The notes: generated by a model not told the origin, from the sequence alone. A stretch of DNA of 34,007 nucleotides from an archaeon (GCA_023259115.1 JAHFQW010000006.1:30477-64483), one strand, 5' to 3'. Shown: positions 7,727-16,147, counted from the first letter of the stretch. Made by a program: numbers and translations.

Positions 7727-8110
7727 ATGAAATATCGCGTTGAATTATATGAAATGAATCTGCTCTCTGAAAAAGATCGTTATGATAGTGATGAATTTTA
7801 TGTCTTAATAGGTCTAGATTACTCTGGACAATATTTTAATTTCTATAAAACACAGTCTCGTTTTACAGAACCCTATCCTCGAACAAGACGAATTGCCCAA
7901 ATTTGCTTTGGAGATACGAATATTTGTCCGGAAAATCCTTTTGACCCTCTTGATAAAATGGTTGATTCCTATGTTCAACGTTACAACGGATCTATTCAAT
8001 CTCAACAGGGCACAACAAAAACAGCAAAAATGTGGGCGGAAATTTTGATAAATGGTTGCCGTGAATTTGCCATTGCCTCAATATTTAATGAATTTGGAAT
8101 GATTCGATAA
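7727..8110 (+). CDS. Hypothetical protein, 127 aa
   Basis: I do not recognise this protein. The frame opens at 7703, but the ATG at 7727 (MKYRVELYEMNLLSEKD) fits better with the TATA-like GTTTAATAA near 7690-7698. It is a mixed alpha/beta soluble protein without membrane segments, with aromatic-rich strands (YVLIGLDYSGQYFNFYKTQS) and a helix at the C-terminus. Two cysteines (ICFGDTNIC) are close together, without a recognisable zinc motif. It is divergent from the Lrp regulator, which may control it. Confidence 0.55.
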   Translation: MKYRVELYEMNLLSEKDRYDSDEFYVLIGLDYSGQYFNFYKTQSRFTEPYPRTRRIAQICFGDTNICPENPFDPLDKMVDSYVQRYNGSIQSQQGTTKTAKMWAEILINGCREFAIASIFNEFGMIR

Positions 8111-8173
8111 TGGTGATTTAATTTGTAGTAAGTTACGTTAATGATCAAAATGTTCAATTTAAAATAATATTTC

Positions 8174-8464
8174 ATGACACAAAAACCAAAAACCATCGAT
8201 CTGCACATCCTTCTCGAAGCAGAACTAGAAGGAACAACGATTAAATCTATTCAGACAGAGAGAGTTATTCCTTTTCCGTTGCCTGGTTTTGAAGATGCGA
8301 TGCTATTTTACCTGAATACGAATTATATTGGTTCTCTCATGGAACTATTACAACATCCCACAGATAATCAGAATATCTATTACCATCAGATATCACTCCA
8401 TGACGCACTGAAAAGAGGCTACTCCATCCCTATATTTGGAAAAAGTCCATTTAGGATGGGATGA
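8174..8464 (+). CDS. Hypothetical protein, 96 aa
   Basis: I do not recognise this protein. MTQKPKTIDLHILLEAELEG followed by TTIKSIQTERVIPFPLPGFE suggests an alpha/beta fold; there is no signal peptide or membrane segment. It lies 63 nt after the preceding unknown gene and before a decayed gene, so it may itself be a fragment. No promoter with a good TATA box was seen, which would fit co-transcription with the gene at 7727. Confidence 0.4.
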   Translation: MTQKPKTIDLHILLEAELEGTTIKSIQTERVIPFPLPGFEDAMLFYLNTNYIGSLMELLQHPTDNQNIYYHQISLHDALKRGYSIPIFGKSPFRMG

Positions 8465-8560
8465 ATAATTACTTTTCAATATATCGAATTGACTTTGTTT
8501 TGCTTGGGTATATGTTCCTTGGTTGAAAGCATTCTCTTGGGATTGCTGCCTTTGCTGTAA

Positions 8561-9048
8561 TTCATTGACATCTTTTCCCGTGGTCGATTTAAAAGCGCTC
8601 AAGAACAAAGTGAGTATCAAAGAAACATTGAAACGGGTGCTAATCCTCTTTTAAAGATAGATTTTGTGAATAAGAAGCTGCAAGAGAGTAAAGACTTTCT
8701 CCAAGAAAATGAAAAGTCAATCCTTTTTCTTCAAAGTTCGGTAAATGCTATACCAAAAAATAATCTGAATAATCAACCCAACACTAAAGCCAAACCAGGG
8801 GAACATTTCTTAAATGAACTTTCCAATCTTTATAAATCTTCTTCAAAAACTGCTCAAATCGCTTTTAAAGAAGCAGAAAGTGCCACTTTATCTTTTGGCA
8901 TTCAATCCTCGAACAACCCCTGGATATGCTGGATGGCGCAGTGTCAACTGGAGTTCAAGCAATTGTGTCAGCTCCAATTTATAATCGTGATTCAATTTGT
9001 GGTTCAATTTTTGCTGCAAATAACAGCCAAAGCCAAGCATCATATTAA
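8561..9048 (+). pseudogene. Frameshifted gene of unknown function
   Basis: The frame is open from 8561 (after a stop at 8558-8560), with a possible GTG start at 8666: NKKLQESKDFLQENEKSILF and on to ESATLSFGIQ. Near 8895-8910 the protein-like character moves to another frame, which reads SILEQPLDMLDGAVSTGVQA then VSAPIYNRDSICGSIFAANN and stops at 9046-9048. Together they read as one helical protein with a small-residue-rich C-terminus. The single-base shift is either a mutation or an assembly error. Function unknown. The stop overlaps that of the convergent thioredoxin-like gene. Confidence 0.45.
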
Positions 9049-9620
9049 TTCATTCTCCGAAATCTTAACCTCTTTTTTTGTTCCAAAGGCGGCATAGCCA
9101 TTTCTCTTGCACTGCGCACCACATATTCCATGTTTTTCTCATGTGTCGTCCATTTAGAATAATCAAACATTCCTCTAAGAGTTTTATTTTGATAAACCAA
9201 AAATATTGGAAACGACGGTTCAATATTTTTCGGCAAATTATGAATCACATATCGTTCATACGCTGGAGAATATATACATTCTCGCTGCCCTGCTTCTTGC
9301 ACCGGATACGATACATCCATCAGGATAAAATCAAGATCTGTGAATTTTGCCCCTTCTTGTTTTATACTCCACTGGATAACTCGGCAGGGCGAACACCAAT
9401 ACGCACCCACTTCTACCACGCTTATTTTATTTGGCTTCAAATAAGGTTCTAATGCCACATCATAGCCATACGTCTCAATATCCAGAACATTTGTGCTTAA
9501 TCGCTCAATTTTTGGTTGTAATGGCCGCTCTTCGCGTACCTGTAAACCACTGCAATTTGTCAATAGTACACCTAATCCTGTTAATCCTTTAGTCAACAAA
9601 TCTCGTCTTGTTAATACCAT
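9045..9620 (-). CDS. Thioredoxin-like protein with Tat/lipoprotein-type signal
   Basis: 191 residues. The N-terminus MVLTRRDLLTKGLTGLGVLL then TNC has a twin-arginine motif, a hydrophobic stretch and a lipobox-like Cys23, so export and membrane anchoring are likely. The mature part is a thioredoxin fold: VVEVGAYWCSPCRVIQ with the redox pair Cys76/Cys79, strand FILMDVSYP, and the cis-Pro in PSFPIFLVYQ. Two extra cysteine positions are absent, apart from one at about 116. It probably acts in thiol-disulphide exchange outside the membrane, a sensible partner for cysteine-rich surface proteins like the one at 1-669 (inference). Confidence 0.75.
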   Translation of the reverse strand: MVLTRRDLLTKGLTGLGVLLTNCSGLQVREERPLQPKIERLSTNVLDIETYGYDVALEPYLKPNKISVVEVGAYWCSPCRVIQWSIKQEGAKFTDLDFILMDVSYPVQEAGQRECIYSPAYERYVIHNLPKNIEPSFPIFLVYQNKTLRGMFDYSKWTTHEKNMEYVVRSAREMAMPPLEQKKRLRFRRMN

Positions 9621-9724
9621 TGTAGTTGAAAAGCTCCTGCTCAGTTTTAAACTTTTCTATAATTTAACCACTTAAGAATAATAAAAACGAAAGATTTATA
9701 AATAGCAAATACTCTAAAACCCCT

Positions 9725-10321
9725 ATGAAAATCCTTGCCCTCTCTGACATCCATGGCGACCGCTCTCTCATCAAACGTATGGCCGAAAAAGCAGACAAAG
9801 AAAAAGTTGACTTAGTCATCTTAGCCGGTGATTTAGGAGATCATGACGGCTCATTAGACGGTCTCGTCGGTCCATTTAAAGAAAAAGGTTTAGACGTAGC
9901 TCTTCTGCCCGGCAATCACGAAGGTCTCGCTGAAATAAACTTTCTCGTTGATCGCTATGGCGCAAAAAATTTGCATGGCTACATCATAAAGAAAGGTGAT
10001 GTAGGCATCTTTGGCTGCGGCTACGCTGATGTAGGCTTGCATCAAATCTCTGACGAAGACCTCTTCAACACCCTAAAACAAGCTCATACTTCTTTGGGTG
10101 ATGTCAAAAAGAAAATCATGGTCACCCACGTACAGCCCAATAACAGCATTCTCGGCTTAGGCTTATTTCCTGGCAACAAAGGTGTGAGAAAAGCCATCGA
10201 ACAATTCAAGCCAGACATTCACATCTGCGGTCACATCCACGAAACCCATGGCATCGAAGAAACCATTGGCACAACCCGAGTCATGAACGTTGGTAAGAGT
10301 GGCAAAATTATTGAATTGTAA
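9725..10321 (+). CDS. Calcineurin-like metallophosphoesterase
   Basis: 198 residues with the full metallophosphoesterase set: LALSDIHGD (Asp8, His10), LAGDLGDHDG (Asp38), LPGNHEG (Asn and His, about 61-65), VTHVQPN (about 134) and ICGHIHETHG (about 165-174). The small size and motif spacing match the YfcE/MJ0936 phosphodiesterase group. Both metal sites appear complete. Substrate unknown. A canonical TATA box (TTTATAAATA, 9694-9703) lies 22-31 nt upstream, giving a leaderless transcript. Followed by a hairpin array that may terminate transcription. Confidence 0.85.
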   Translation: MKILALSDIHGDRSLIKRMAEKADKEKVDLVILAGDLGDHDGSLDGLVGPFKEKGLDVALLPGNHEGLAEINFLVDRYGAKNLHGYIIKKGDVGIFGCGYADVGLHQISDEDLFNTLKQAHTSLGDVKKKIMVTHVQPNNSILGLGLFPGNKGVRKAIEQFKPDIHICGHIHETHGIEETIGTTRVMNVGKSGKIIEL

Positions 10322-10328
10322 ATTATTT

Positions 10329-10532
10329 CTTAACTGGGTCTAATACCCCGTAGCTCTGCTACGATATCTAATTACCCAGTTAAGATTAAAAAATCCCAAC
10401 TATAGTAAATTGCCACAAAAATCGAACATTCTAGGCAATTTCTATATCTGAAATTCGCAACATTTTATTCGATTTCTTGCGAATTTCACTATAATTGAAT
10501 ACCCCGCAGCTCTGCTGCGATTGGGATTTTTT
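10329..10532. repeat. Two nested hairpins with a twin inner stem-loop
   Basis: Hairpin 1: 10329-10339 with 10374-10384 (11 bp). Hairpin 2: 10388-10399 with 10521-10532 (12 bp). Each holds in its loop the motif TACCCCG(T/C)AGCTCTGCT(A/G)CGAT (inner stems 10349-10363 and 10505-10519), where the single stem difference is compensated on both sides. Hairpin 2 is split by the hairpin element 10403-10491. The array fills the gap between the convergent phosphoesterase and Fic genes and could act as a bidirectional terminator. Confidence 0.75.
10403..10491. mobile_element. MITE-like tandem-hairpin element (TA duplication), 89 bp
   Basis: TA (10401-10402) and TA (10492-10493) flank an element that begins TAGTAAATTGCC and ends, read inward, TAGTGAAATTCGC. 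It consists of two hairpins (10407-10414/10434-10441, and 10450-10460/10477-10487). It sits in the loop of hairpin 2 of the host array; removing it and one TA leaves that hairpin intact. Same architecture as the element inside vapC at 24983-25095. Confidence 0.65.
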
Positions 10533-10594
10533 ATTTTAGAAGAGTTATGATTTTGATTTCTTAATAGTTTTAGTCAAACTGATCTATGCAAAAA

Positions 10595-11587
10595 TTATAA
10601 ATTATCCTTTACATCAACGGTCACATCTATTTTATACTTTTTCTTTAATCCGTTGTGGATGAGATTTAATAAATTTTCTTGACTAATATCTCCCATAACA
10701 TCTAAAATACCTTCTTTTTCTTGGTTTTTCTTTATTCTTACTTCGAAATGTTCACAGGGTGTGCTTTTACCAAATCCTTTTAATTGTTTGGCAATCTGAA
10801 TAATTAATCCTTGCTCTAACTTTGTGCCCTCTAAAGTCACCTGATACATTCTTCTTTTGAGGAGCTCTTGTTCCAGATGTTTGGTTGATTCAAGTACTTT
10901 TGTTACAATATATTGTTGAAATGCTTGTTCATGCGTACTTGGCTTCTCTAATGAACTACTTGACTCCATACGATCTCTTAATGTGTTTCTTAATAGAGTA
11001 AAATATAATTCTTTTTCCGTGGGGGTGATGATTGTTGCAGGATAATTTTTTTCTTGCAAACAGAAGTTTTGCACTAAACGAGAGACACGGCCGTTTCCAT
11101 CTTCATAGGGATGAATTCGAGTGATTTCTATATGTGTTTGAATGGCGCGTAAAATGGGATGAAAAGTTGTATTCTCGAGAAAATTAGCCAGATTTTTCAT
11201 GAGATAGGGTACTTTTTCGGTGGCAGGGGGTTGTACTGTCCCAATTACTACTTCTACTCTACGAAAATCGCGATAGGTATGGCCTTCTGGTTCGACCAGA
11301 TTTCCTAGTGCGGCTAATGTGCTAAAATTGAGACCATATCGTCCAATATAATCACTGGCATTGTTAAGCTGAGCGACTACTTGACGTGTGCGTTCTTGAT
11401 ATGCTTTTGGAGAAATATGATCGCTGTTATATTCTTTTCCATTCTCTTTTTCTATGGCATAAGAATGGCGAGTGGCTTCATCACGAATACTGCGTACTAT
11501 TTCGATACGGACACGAGAGGAATATTCCGGATGTGTATTTATGCGAGAGAGGATATCGTCAATATTATGAATAGTGCGGTCTACCAT
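10595..11587 (-). CDS. Fic-domain protein (putative AMPylator)
   Basis: 330 residues from ATG 11587. The frame extends upstream to 11629, but the upstream part contains a TATA box (GGTTTAAAAA, plus 11611-11620) 24-33 nt before 11587, so the shorter form is preferred. The Fic signature ITRIHPYEDGNGRVSRLVQN (about 155-174) has the catalytic His and the phosphate-binding GNGR. The N-terminal SYAIEKEN segment aligns with the inhibitory-helix motif (S/T)xxxE(G/N), with Lys in the last place. Fic enzymes usually transfer AMP to a protein hydroxyl. The target is unknown. The lysine-rich C-terminus has no domain I recognise. Confidence 0.86.
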   Translation of the reverse strand: MVDRTIHNIDDILSRINTHPEYSSRVRIEIVRSIRDEATRHSYAIEKENGKEYNSDHISPKAYQERTRQVVAQLNNASDYIGRYGLNFSTLAALGNLVEPEGHTYRDFRRVEVVIGTVQPPATEKVPYLMKNLANFLENTTFHPILRAIQTHIEITRIHPYEDGNGRVSRLVQNFCLQEKNYPATIITPTEKELYFTLLRNTLRDRMESSSSLEKPSTHEQAFQQYIVTKVLESTKHLEQELLKRRMYQVTLEGTKLEQGLIIQIAKQLKGFGKSTPCEHFEVRIKKNQEKEGILDVMGDISQENLLNLIHNGLKKKYKIDVTVDVKDNL

Positions 11588-11692
11588 AATTTCACAAAAA
11601 GCGAGGGTACTTTTTAAACCTTTTGTCACTTTGTTACTAAAAAGTAATTACATATGGAAAAGTTTATAAATAGCCTAAGAAATGAAGTGTAT

Positions 11693-12433
11693 ATGGTCAG
11701 TATTCAATTTCTTCCTAGGGTGGAAGGCGAAAGATTAGCAAAGAGAAACAATCCTCAAAAACTTGCCTTTGACGTATCCTCCTATGCCCCTGCACCCTAT
11801 AACTCTTTCAGTCCATTCTCCTATTCACCACAATTTCAAATTCCTGTTCCAGGCATACCTGGTAGAATAGCACATTCTGTTGAGAGTATCTGGCAGGGAC
11901 TTAAAGTGATTGATGGAGTAATTGATGATACCTTATTTACTACTCATCCTCATAAACGCCGAGGCGTTGTAGATGGCCATTTGTATAACGGTCGGCTATT
12001 AGAAGTTGAAGAAGCACGGTGGAAAATTTATTTGCCTGCCTATCACTATTTTGTCGATAAATATGTTCCAACAGAAACAGTTAACTCCCTCCTCTCCCTC
12101 CCACATCAAGGCAAAGAAATATCGCTCTATGATGTGCAAGAAAACGGAAATATTAGTAATCCCGAGCCTCTCGCCCATGCCTCTGTCCTCGCGTTATATC
12201 TCAATCTTAAAATTGCCCAAACCCCTTGGAAACCATCCACCAAACAAGAACATCTGCTCTCAGACATTCTCAATGATGATAACAAGAGTATTGAAGATAA
12301 AGCCAGTGATCTTCTCGCTTCGTTCTCAGATGACAAATTTAGGAAAGTTTTCATCTACACCTGTATCGAGCATCCCCAGAATATTGATCAATATCATCTT
12401 GGTCAAGTGCTTAGCAATCTTGCACTTAAATAA
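11693..12433 (+). CDS. Hypothetical protein, possible NADAR/YbiA-like relative
   Basis: 246 residues from ATG 11693. The frame opens at 11654, but that would place the TATA box (GTTTATAAATA, 11662-11672) inside the gene, so the later ATG is preferred. I do not recognise it firmly. The middle part, AHSVESIWQGLKVIDG, then KRRGVVDGH and EARWKIYLPAYHYFV, is loosely like NADAR domains (SVEHYYQ-K followed by Gly-Arg and an AR-x-I helix), which hydrolyse ADP-ribose derivatives. The C-terminal 80 residues are helical. A link with the divergent Fic gene is possible but unproven. Confidence 0.45.
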   Translation: MVSIQFLPRVEGERLAKRNNPQKLAFDVSSYAPAPYNSFSPFSYSPQFQIPVPGIPGRIAHSVESIWQGLKVIDGVIDDTLFTTHPHKRRGVVDGHLYNGRLLEVEEARWKIYLPAYHYFVDKYVPTETVNSLLSLPHQGKEISLYDVQENGNISNPEPLAHASVLALYLNLKIAQTPWKPSTKQEHLLSDILNDDNKSIEDKASDLLASFSDDKFRKVFIYTCIEHPQNIDQYHLGQVLSNLALK

Positions 12434-12447
12434 TTAAAATTAAATAC

Positions 12448-13389
12448 TTAAATAAGATGCGCCAACGTAATAACCCGTCGAACTTGTTCTCTTTTCAACT
12501 CCGCAATCGCAAAATGTGTCGGTATTTTCTCCCCCACTTTTAGATACACTTGTTCAGGAAAAATCTCAATCTCTAATCCCACCACCGCTTGCGCATTTTT
12601 GATACCAAGCATTTTTTGAATTTCAACAGAGGTTAAACCCTGCAACCTTCCTCGTTCCACAAAATAACTAAACGGATCACTCATTGACGCGTACAACAAT
12701 TTATCTCCTTGTATCCATCGTGCCTGTTGTATAGAAGAATAATGATCTCCTTTGAGAATTATTTTATTTCCCACTATCCTCACTCCTTGAATTTGCTTCG
12801 GTCCACGCCATAACACTCCCTGTTCACAACGTACAATCCCTCTTGAAATAGCCTCCAAAAGACGTACATACCCAACCGCCCCCGCCCCTGGATTTTTTTT
12901 AATAAGAAAAGATTCAATCAGCTTGTTTAACGCTTCATCATCCACAAGCAAAAACTGTTCTTCCACTTTCAACAGATCTTGAATCTCATAAAATCTACTT
13001 TTATCGGAAAATTTCCCTGCCAACAATTCTTCTAACAGTATTATAGATGATCTTTTCTCATGTTCCATTTTTTCTGATAAAATATGAATTAATTCATAGA
13101 ACTGATTTATCTCTGTTTGAGTTATATCTGACGTCTTAACTTTTTGTATTTTTTGAAGCAAAAGCTGATATCCTGCCGTATACCGTGCATCTTTATAAAA
13201 AAGTAACAATTCTCTTGCCGTATCATATAATTTTGCAAAATCAATACTTTTTTTCTGTATCTCCTGCCAGATCAACGCATGCATCTCTACCCTAATCTTA
13301 AAAAATTCCTCCATCTCAATCAATTCTTGACGTAGGGAAGACAATTCTGTTTCCACATTCTTCCACTGCGAAAAAAAATGATACACCAT
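12448..13389 (-). CDS. Hypothetical protein with N-terminal coiled coil
   Basis: 313 residues, not recognised. Residues about 1-180 are helical and charged (for example KNVETELSSLRQELIEMEEF), likely coiled coil. The C-terminal 120 residues contain beta-rich segments (QGVRIVGNKIILKGDHY) and a conserved-looking GLTSVEIQKMLGIKNAQAVV that could be a small helix-turn-helix or ubiquitin-associated-like helical bundle. No signal peptide or membrane segment. A TATA box (CTATTTATAA on the plus strand, 13411-13420) lies 22-31 nt before the start, supporting a leaderless transcript starting at this ATG. Confidence 0.6.
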   Translation of the reverse strand: MVYHFFSQWKNVETELSSLRQELIEMEEFFKIRVEMHALIWQEIQKKSIDFAKLYDTARELLLFYKDARYTAGYQLLLQKIQKVKTSDITQTEINQFYELIHILSEKMEHEKRSSIILLEELLAGKFSDKSRFYEIQDLLKVEEQFLLVDDEALNKLIESFLIKKNPGAGAVGYVRLLEAISRGIVRCEQGVLWRGPKQIQGVRIVGNKIILKGDHYSSIQQARWIQGDKLLYASMSDPFSYFVERGRLQGLTSVEIQKMLGIKNAQAVVGLEIEIFPEQVYLKVGEKIPTHFAIAELKREQVRRVITLAHLI

Positions 13390-13473
13390 TTATCTACTTG
13401 AAAAGAATTTCTATTTATAATCTTTTTCTCACATTTATGATATTCTTTCATTCGATCTCCTCAATCCGACAAT

Positions 13474-13671
13474 GCTCTGTAGAAAAAGTCGCCGCCTAGG
13501 CCAAAATGTAGGCTGAGAACCACCAGTCGTATGAGAATTGGTAGGTGCTGCATCCCGATGTTACAATCAGTTGCAGCACGAAGCCTACGGCCAAGGCGAC
13601 TCACGGGAAGGCAAAGCCTTCTGTGCGCCAGAAACTTTGTTTCTGTGTGTTTTCGATATTTTCTACAGAGC
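13474..13671. ncRNA. Candidate structured RNA or nested foldback element, about 198 nt
   Basis: A closing stem of 13 perfect bp (13474-13486 with 13659-13671) encloses ordered inner stems: GTCGCC/GGCGAC (13488-13493/13595-13600), GGCC/GGCC (13499-13502/13589-13592), GTAGGCT/AGCCTAC (13508-13514/13582-13588), GTGCTGCA/TGCAGCAC, then two compact hairpins AAGGC-AAA-GCCTT and CAGAAAC-TTT-GTTTCTG. The whole is GC-rich against the flanks. I found no SRP, RNase P or tRNA motif. Strand cannot be decided. It could instead be a layered set of foldback insertions. Confidence 0.5.
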
Positions 13672-13717
13672 CACCCAAAAAGAAACCCTTTTATACCTCA
13701 TCCTCTTCTTAGCTTCC

Positions 13718-13852
13718 ATGCTCCAAACCTGCCCCGAATGCCAAAAACCTCTCCACATTGGCCAGCACAAATTCGCCGATGGCTTATTTGAAGTATGGAG
13801 TTGCAAAACCTGCGGCTTTAAGAAAGAAATGCCCATTAAAGAAAAAATATAA
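13718..13852 (+). CDS. Small zinc-ribbon protein, 44 aa
   Basis: ATG at 13718 gives MLQTCPECQKPLHIGQHKFA followed by DGLFEVWSCKTCGFKKEMPI and KEKI. Two CxxC pairs (CPEC and CKTC) 24 residues apart form a classic zinc ribbon. Function unknown; such stand-alone ribbons often bind nucleic acid or act as partners in larger complexes. The frame opens further upstream, but only through the structured element, so the ATG just after that element is the likely start. It converges on the gene at 13858 with 5 nt between. Confidence 0.6.
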   Translation: MLQTCPECQKPLHIGQHKFADGLFEVWSCKTCGFKKEMPIKEKI

Positions 13853-13857
13853 CTCAT

Positions 13858-14715
13858 TCATTTCTTCTCAACTTCTAACGCCAACCTATTTCGATTCAAC
13901 GCTGGCCTTGACAACTCCGCTCTCTGCGGCAAGGGCGGCGGCATTTCTGGATTCAACCCCGAGGGATAAAAACGTTGCACTTCTTGTAAAAATTGTCCTT
14001 GCGCCACTTTTGGTACATAATGTTGTACTAACACCAGTAATTCCTGCAACGGTAGTCCTCCTCTTGTTTCCTCTATCCCTAAACAATTATTTTCGCTCTC
14101 TAAACTCGCAAGACTATCTAATGCCCCTTTATTACCTAAATACAATAATCTCGCTAATGGTCTCTCCATCACATCATCATCATGTAGTATCTTAACATAA
14201 TTTCCATACATCTCACGACATTTCTGCAGATACCGTCTCGCTCTCGCCTCTCCCCCGCAAAACGGCACTAATAACGGATGCTCTACCGCTTTTTCTATCG
14301 TTAACTCCCCTGTAAACGTTTCATGCACCCGCGCATAATCCACCACAAAAACACTCTTCCCATCTTCTCGTTCAAGCATGGCATAAAACTCATTAAGAGG
14401 TATAACTCCTGCCCCATTTTCCAATCCTGCTCCAATTGCTGCACGGATGACTGCCCCCCTCTTGAAATAAATATCTCCATGTGCATACACAATTACTGCT
14501 CTTCCTTGTTTGCTATATCCCACTGCCCGCATACTTGCTGTCGTATACCACTGCGTCCACAAATGAGAATCAGCCGATGCATTAATGCGTAAATCAATAA
14601 TCTCCGGCACAGATAACGCGCGAAACCCTGCCTGCACACAATCATCTAATGCTTTTCCCGGCGTATCACTCACAAAATCTCTGCCTTCCACATGCTTTTT
14701 AATACGATACTTCAT
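13858..14715 (-). CDS. Hypothetical protein, 285 aa
   Basis: Not recognised. Visible features: a basic N-terminus (MKYRIKKHVEGRDFVSD), a beta-rich centre (GRAVIVYAHGDIYFKRGAVI, then GAGLENGAGVIPLNEFYAML) and a Pro-rich C-terminal tail (PEMPPPLPQRAELSRPA). A TATA-like ATTTTAAATAG on the minus strand lies about 40 nt upstream. No transmembrane segment. It resembles no family I can name, but the composition and intact length of 285 codons support a real gene. It lies in the same direction as SRP54 and could follow it on a longer transcript. Confidence 0.6.
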   Translation of the reverse strand: MKYRIKKHVEGRDFVSDTPGKALDDCVQAGFRALSVPEIIDLRINASADSHLWTQWYTTASMRAVGYSKQGRAVIVYAHGDIYFKRGAVIRAAIGAGLENGAGVIPLNEFYAMLEREDGKSVFVVDYARVHETFTGELTIEKAVEHPLLVPFCGGEARARRYLQKCREMYGNYVKILHDDDVMERPLARLLYLGNKGALDSLASLESENNCLGIEETRGGLPLQELLVLVQHYVPKVAQGQFLQEVQRFYPSGLNPEMPPPLPQRAELSRPALNRNRLALEVEKK

Positions 14716-14800
14716 CAGGATGATTTTTTTCCGCTATCTCTTTTTAAGAATTTCTATTTAAAATAAGTAATGTCTGACGCAAAGAAAAGTTTATATTTAA

Positions 14801-16147
14801 TCACATCATCCCCTTCGGCAGCTTCCCCCCCATCTTCTTCATCATCCCCTGCACATCTTTCTCACTCTTAAACATTTTCATCATTTTCTTCGACTGTCGA
14901 TACTGCTTTAACAATTCTCGCACCTCACTCACACTCAACCCCGCACCTCTCGCAATCCTCTCAACTCTCTCCGCTGAAATAATCTCCGGATCTTCCAATT
15001 CCCCTCTAGTCATCGAATCCATCGCATACTTCCACTTCTCCAATTTGCCTTCCTGCACTTCCAGCGCATCTTTAGGCAACTTTAACTGCCCCATACCCGG
15101 AATCATCTCCATCAATTTGCCAAACGAACCCATTTTCTTCATGGTCTTCATTTGCTCATATAAATCAATCAAATTAAAATCACCTTTCAAAAACTTCTCA
15201 CTCATCTCTTTGGCATCCTCTTCTGTGACAACCTCGCGCGCTTTCTCAAGTAACGACTCCAAATCGCCCATACCCAGCAACCGGCCAACAAAACGTTGCG
15301 GGTTAAACGACTCTAAATCATCAATTTTCTCTCCCACTCCAATAAAAATAATGGGCGCATTTGTCACAGAACACGCAGACAACGCTCCTCCTCCTTTCGC
15401 CGTTCCTTCTAACTTTGTCACAATCACCCCTGTAACTGAACACGTATCATGAAACGCCTGCGCCTGTATCTGTGCTGCTTGCCCAATATCTCCTGAAATA
15501 ACCAATAAACGCTCATTCGCTTTCACATACACATTCAATTCATTGAGTTCCGCAATCAAGTCCTCAGAGAGCGCATCTCTTCCTGCCGTATCCACAATCA
15601 CAACCTCATATTCTCCTAACTTTGATTCAAACTTTTTATAAATACTCAATGGCTTCTTCTCCTCACGTATACCAAAAAAATCCACTCCTACTTGTTTTGC
15701 CAATTGCTCCAATTGATCATACGCCGCCGGTCGCCACGTATCCGTTTGTATCACCGCAACTCTCAATCCTCGTTTGCGATAGTACTTCGCCAACTTTCCC
15801 GCTGTTGTCGTCTTACCTGAACCAAACAACCCAACCAGCATAATCTTTGTTGGTTTCGTCTCAATTTTGATTTCATGTGCTTCTTTACCTAAGAAATTCG
15901 TCAGCTCCTCGTATAAAATCTTCACAATCTGCTCTCGCTTCGTCACCCCTGCCGGCGGATTCTCCTTCGCTCGTTCTTTAATCTTATTGCTCAACGAAAA
16001 CACTAACTGTACATTCGTATCTGATTGCAGCAACGCCCGTTGAATCTCTTTCACCAGTTCATTTATGAGCTTTTCATCTACAAACATCGCGTTCGTAATC
16101 TTGCTCAATGTATTCTTCAACGAATCGCCTAACTTTTCTAAGACCAT
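14801..16147 (-). CDS. srp54: Signal recognition particle 54 kDa protein
   Basis: 448 residues with the three SRP54 domains: N bundle (1-95), G domain with G1 GLFGSGKTT (106-114), DTAGRD (G3, about 187) and TKLEGTAKGGG (G4/G5 region, about 244), and a methionine-rich M domain (about 310-448, ending in repeated KKMMKMFKSE and GMMKKMGGKLPKGMM). P-loop GLFGSGKTTT matches archaeal SRP54. It binds 7S RNA and signal sequences and docks with FtsY. A TATA box (plus 16170-16179) lies 23-32 nt before the ATG, inside the 3' end of the upstream protease gene. No SRP RNA gene was identified in the window. Confidence 0.97.
   Translation of the reverse strand: MVLEKLGDSLKNTLSKITNAMFVDEKLINELVKEIQRALLQSDTNVQLVFSLSNKIKERAKENPPAGVTKREQIVKILYEELTNFLGKEAHEIKIETKPTKIMLVGLFGSGKTTTAGKLAKYYRKRGLRVAVIQTDTWRPAAYDQLEQLAKQVGVDFFGIREEKKPLSIYKKFESKLGEYEVVIVDTAGRDALSEDLIAELNELNVYVKANERLLVISGDIGQAAQIQAQAFHDTCSVTGVIVTKLEGTAKGGGALSACSVTNAPIIFIGVGEKIDDLESFNPQRFVGRLLGMGDLESLLEKAREVVTEEDAKEMSEKFLKGDFNLIDLYEQMKTMKKMGSFGKLMEMIPGMGQLKLPKDALEVQEGKLEKWKYAMDSMTRGELEDPEIISAERVERIARGAGLSVSEVRELLKQYRQSKKMMKMFKSEKDVQGMMKKMGGKLPKGMM

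Noticed and set aside
8393-8620. Minus-strand ORF rich in Gln (LQQRQQSQENAFNQGTYTQA)
   Set aside because: It reads like protein but overlaps the 3' end of the plus-strand gene at 8174 and the start of the frameshifted gene, has no promoter, and low-complexity Gln runs can arise from the opposite strand of TTG/CTG-rich DNA. Left uncalled.
11654-11692. N-terminal extension MEKFINSLRNEVY of the gene at 11693
   Set aside because: It contains the consensus TATA box at the right distance from the later ATG.
13474-13671. SRP RNA or RNase P RNA
   Set aside because: No GGAAG-type SRP domain IV motif and no conserved RNase P core could be found, so only a generic structured-element call is made. The same test was negative for 18471-18748 and 5764-5946.
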